A stretch of DNA of 64,000 nt from Kitasatospora sp. NBC_00374 (GTDB taxonomy: Bacteria; Actinomycetota; Actinomycetes; Streptomycetales; Streptomycetaceae), in the NCBI RefSeq assembly GCF_041434935.1, contig NZ_CP107964.1, positions 248,001-312,000 on the forward strand, in the 5' to 3' direction. The number at the start of each line of letters is the position of its first letter. The first letter of the stretch is position 1. Under the pieces are notes generated by a model. That model had not been told where the DNA came from. It ran no database searches and was given only the letters and a program-made list of their open reading frames with translations. A program made the position numbers and the translations under genes. Positions 62,770 through 64,000 of the stretch are shown in pieces.

Positions 62770-63090
62770 GCCGAGCCGACTGCGGGACTGCGGGAGCGCG
62801 CCGGAGTCCTCGAGCTCCACGCCCAACGCGTACCTCCACGACAACCGGTCCAGCACCGCCTCCGCCGCCTGCCGGTCGGTCAGGTTCTCCGCCGTCTGGA
62901 ACACCGTGCCCAGCGCCGGCCTGCCGGCGACCGGCCCACCGGGCCCGTGGCACCGGATGCCTCGGCGGACTCGACATCCGAGAACAGCTCCCCGAGCCGG
63001 TCCCGGCCCGCCACGGGTAACGGGATTTTCCGTCCGTGGTTCTTCGCCCGCCACCTCGGGCTCCGGTTCCGGCCACGACTGCGGCTCCGT
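62770..63090 (-). pseudogene. IS1182-type transposase N-terminal remnant
   Basis: Two frames together give RDRLGELFSDVE (one frame) and TVFQTAENLTDRQAAEAVLD then RLSWRYALGVELEDSG (another), the characteristic N-terminal region of IS1182-family transposases. The frameshift and missing catalytic core show decay. Confidence 0.7.
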
Positions 63091-63488
63091 CGACACGACC
63101 ACACCCACTCCCCCGACTGGGGACAGGGAGGAAGCCGACCGCCCACCCGGCCCGCCCGACTGTCATACCCCATCCGCTCCCACCACGAATGGGCAACGGG
63201 GTCACGTGGCTCGCCAACGCCTCCCGACGGCTCTGAACAGGCCGATTGAGGCTTACCGACGGTCCCTCACCGAGCCGCCGCAGCGCCGTGAGATGGATCA
63301 CAGTCGCGGGCCGGCTGGCAGCACCGTTCCGACTGCCCACGGTCAAGAATTCCCAGGCTGCAGCGGGTTCTCCCAGGAAACTCCCAGCTTCGGACCGTTC
63401 ACATCAACCGTCAACTTGAAGTCTGTTAATTTTTGCAGAATTGCCATGCGTTGACTGGTATTCATATGAGCCAGCACGCTTCGACGCC
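63091..63488. other. Intergenic region before the metalloprotease
   Basis: No gene. Bases 63415-63470 are AT-rich (TTAATTTTTGCAGAATTG) with TTGACT at 63451, a likely promoter zone for the protease; a matching -10 is not clear. Confidence 0.4.
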
Positions 63489-64000
63489 ATGAAGAGACAC
63501 CTTCTGAGCAGCTCGCTCACCCTCACGATCAGCACCCTCGTCATAGCCGGCGCCGGTGTCCCCGCCGTGGCCGCCGCCCCCAGCCCGCAGCCCCAGGCCT
63601 CCCACAGCAAGGCCGTGCAGGACGCCAACGCCCAGGTCGCCGCCCACCCGGACGCCGTGAACGCCGGCACCGACGACCGCTTCGTCGCCACCAACGTGCA
63701 GGTCGACGCGGACGGCGCCCGCCACGTCCACTTCAACCGGACCTACCGCGGCCTCCCCGTCCGCGGCGGCGACGTGGTCGTCCACTCCGCCCCGAACGGC
63801 ACCCTCGACTCCACCAGCCTGACCCAGGCCGCGCCGCTCTCGCTCTCGGTGACCCCCTCAGTCACCGATCAGCAGGCGATCGCCAAGGCCGCCACGCTCT
63901 TCCACGGCACCCTCGGCAGCAGCACCGCCGTCCTGACCGTGGACGTCACCGGCGCCTCGGCGAAGCTGGTCTGGGAGGTCGTGCTCAACGGCACCGGCGC
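63489..64000 (+). CDS. M4-family (thermolysin-like) metalloprotease, 3' end outside window
   Basis: Only the first 170 codons are visible. Signal peptide KRHLLSSSLTLTISTLVIAG, then a propeptide with the FTP pattern VHFNRTYRGLPVRGGDVVVH and a PepSY-like following region (DQQAIAKAATLFHG, VTGASAKLVWEVVLNGTG). Such a propeptide belongs to secreted, zinc-dependent M4 peptidases, which are activated after its removal. The catalytic HExxH part would lie beyond the window, so the class is inferred from the propeptide. Confidence 0.75.
   Translation, partial: MKRHLLSSSLTLTISTLVIAGAGVPAVAAAPSPQPQASHSKAVQDANAQVAAHPDAVNAGTDDRFVATNVQVDADGARHVHFNRTYRGLPVRGGDVVVHSAPNGTLDSTSLTQAAPLSLSVTPSVTDQQAIAKAATLFHGTLGSSTAVLTVDVTGASAKLVWEVVLNGTG

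Overview
The window is high-GC DNA with GC-rich codon third positions, frequent GTG/TTG starts and 4-base stop/start overlaps. The regulators and secreted hydrolases (GH9, GH18, M4 protease, Tat-dependent polysaccharide-active protein) are of actinomycete type, so the source is most likely a Streptomyces or close relative (Kitasatospora-like). No ribosomal or other core housekeeping genes are seen, and transposase genes and gene fragments are very dense. This fits an accessory region such as a chromosome arm, though the arm location is inferred.

Layout. 1-9 kb: the 3' part of a group II intron sits inside an IS3-family transposase gene. It is followed by a FUSC-type membrane protein and an IS5-family transposase bracketed by related inverted repeats and CTAG, an IS1380 remnant, a MarR/MFS/DUF1330 resistance-type cluster, and a truncated IS1634 transposase. 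9-22 kb: a translationally coupled pair of possibly paralogous unknown proteins, then single intact genes (saccharopine-dehydrogenase-like, GlxA-type AraC regulator, anchored secreted protein, MerB-like organomercurial lyase). These are separated by a mosaic of fragments (VOC, SDR, glutamate synthase, methyltransferase, sigma factor, TnpB, HTH, PI-PLC, AraC, MerR). A class II tRNA-like sequence lies antisense to the merB tail. 22-30 kb: flavin oxidoreductases and their regulators (TetR, HxlR), including a monooxygenase split by one in-frame TGA. 30-41 kb: three transposase loci, a mycothiol-type isomerase-domain protein, a lipoprotein, and decayed helicase-type genes.

41.8-53 kb holds the clearest functional unit: a nine-gene myo-inositol operon on the minus strand. 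It encodes a sugar-binding lipoprotein, permease and ATPase, then IolG, IolE-like, IolC, an aldolase, IolB and IolD. A GntR/UTRA regulator lies upstream, with a perfect 12+12 bp palindrome between regulator and operon. Import of inositol would be followed by oxidation, dehydration, ring opening, isomerisation, phosphorylation and aldol cleavage. The final semialdehyde dehydrogenase (IolA/MmsA) is not in the window.

53.7-64 kb carries a GH9 cellulase, an odd protein in which a response-regulator receiver is joined to a histidine-kinase ATPase domain, a LysR/SDR pair, and a Tat-exported carbohydrate-active protein with a CBM35-like domain. It also holds a GH18 chitinase with a palindromic upstream site, and the start of an M4 metalloprotease that runs off the window end. 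Many decayed genes carry single stops or frameshifts. All identifications rest on motif and similarity recognition by eye; no database search was run.
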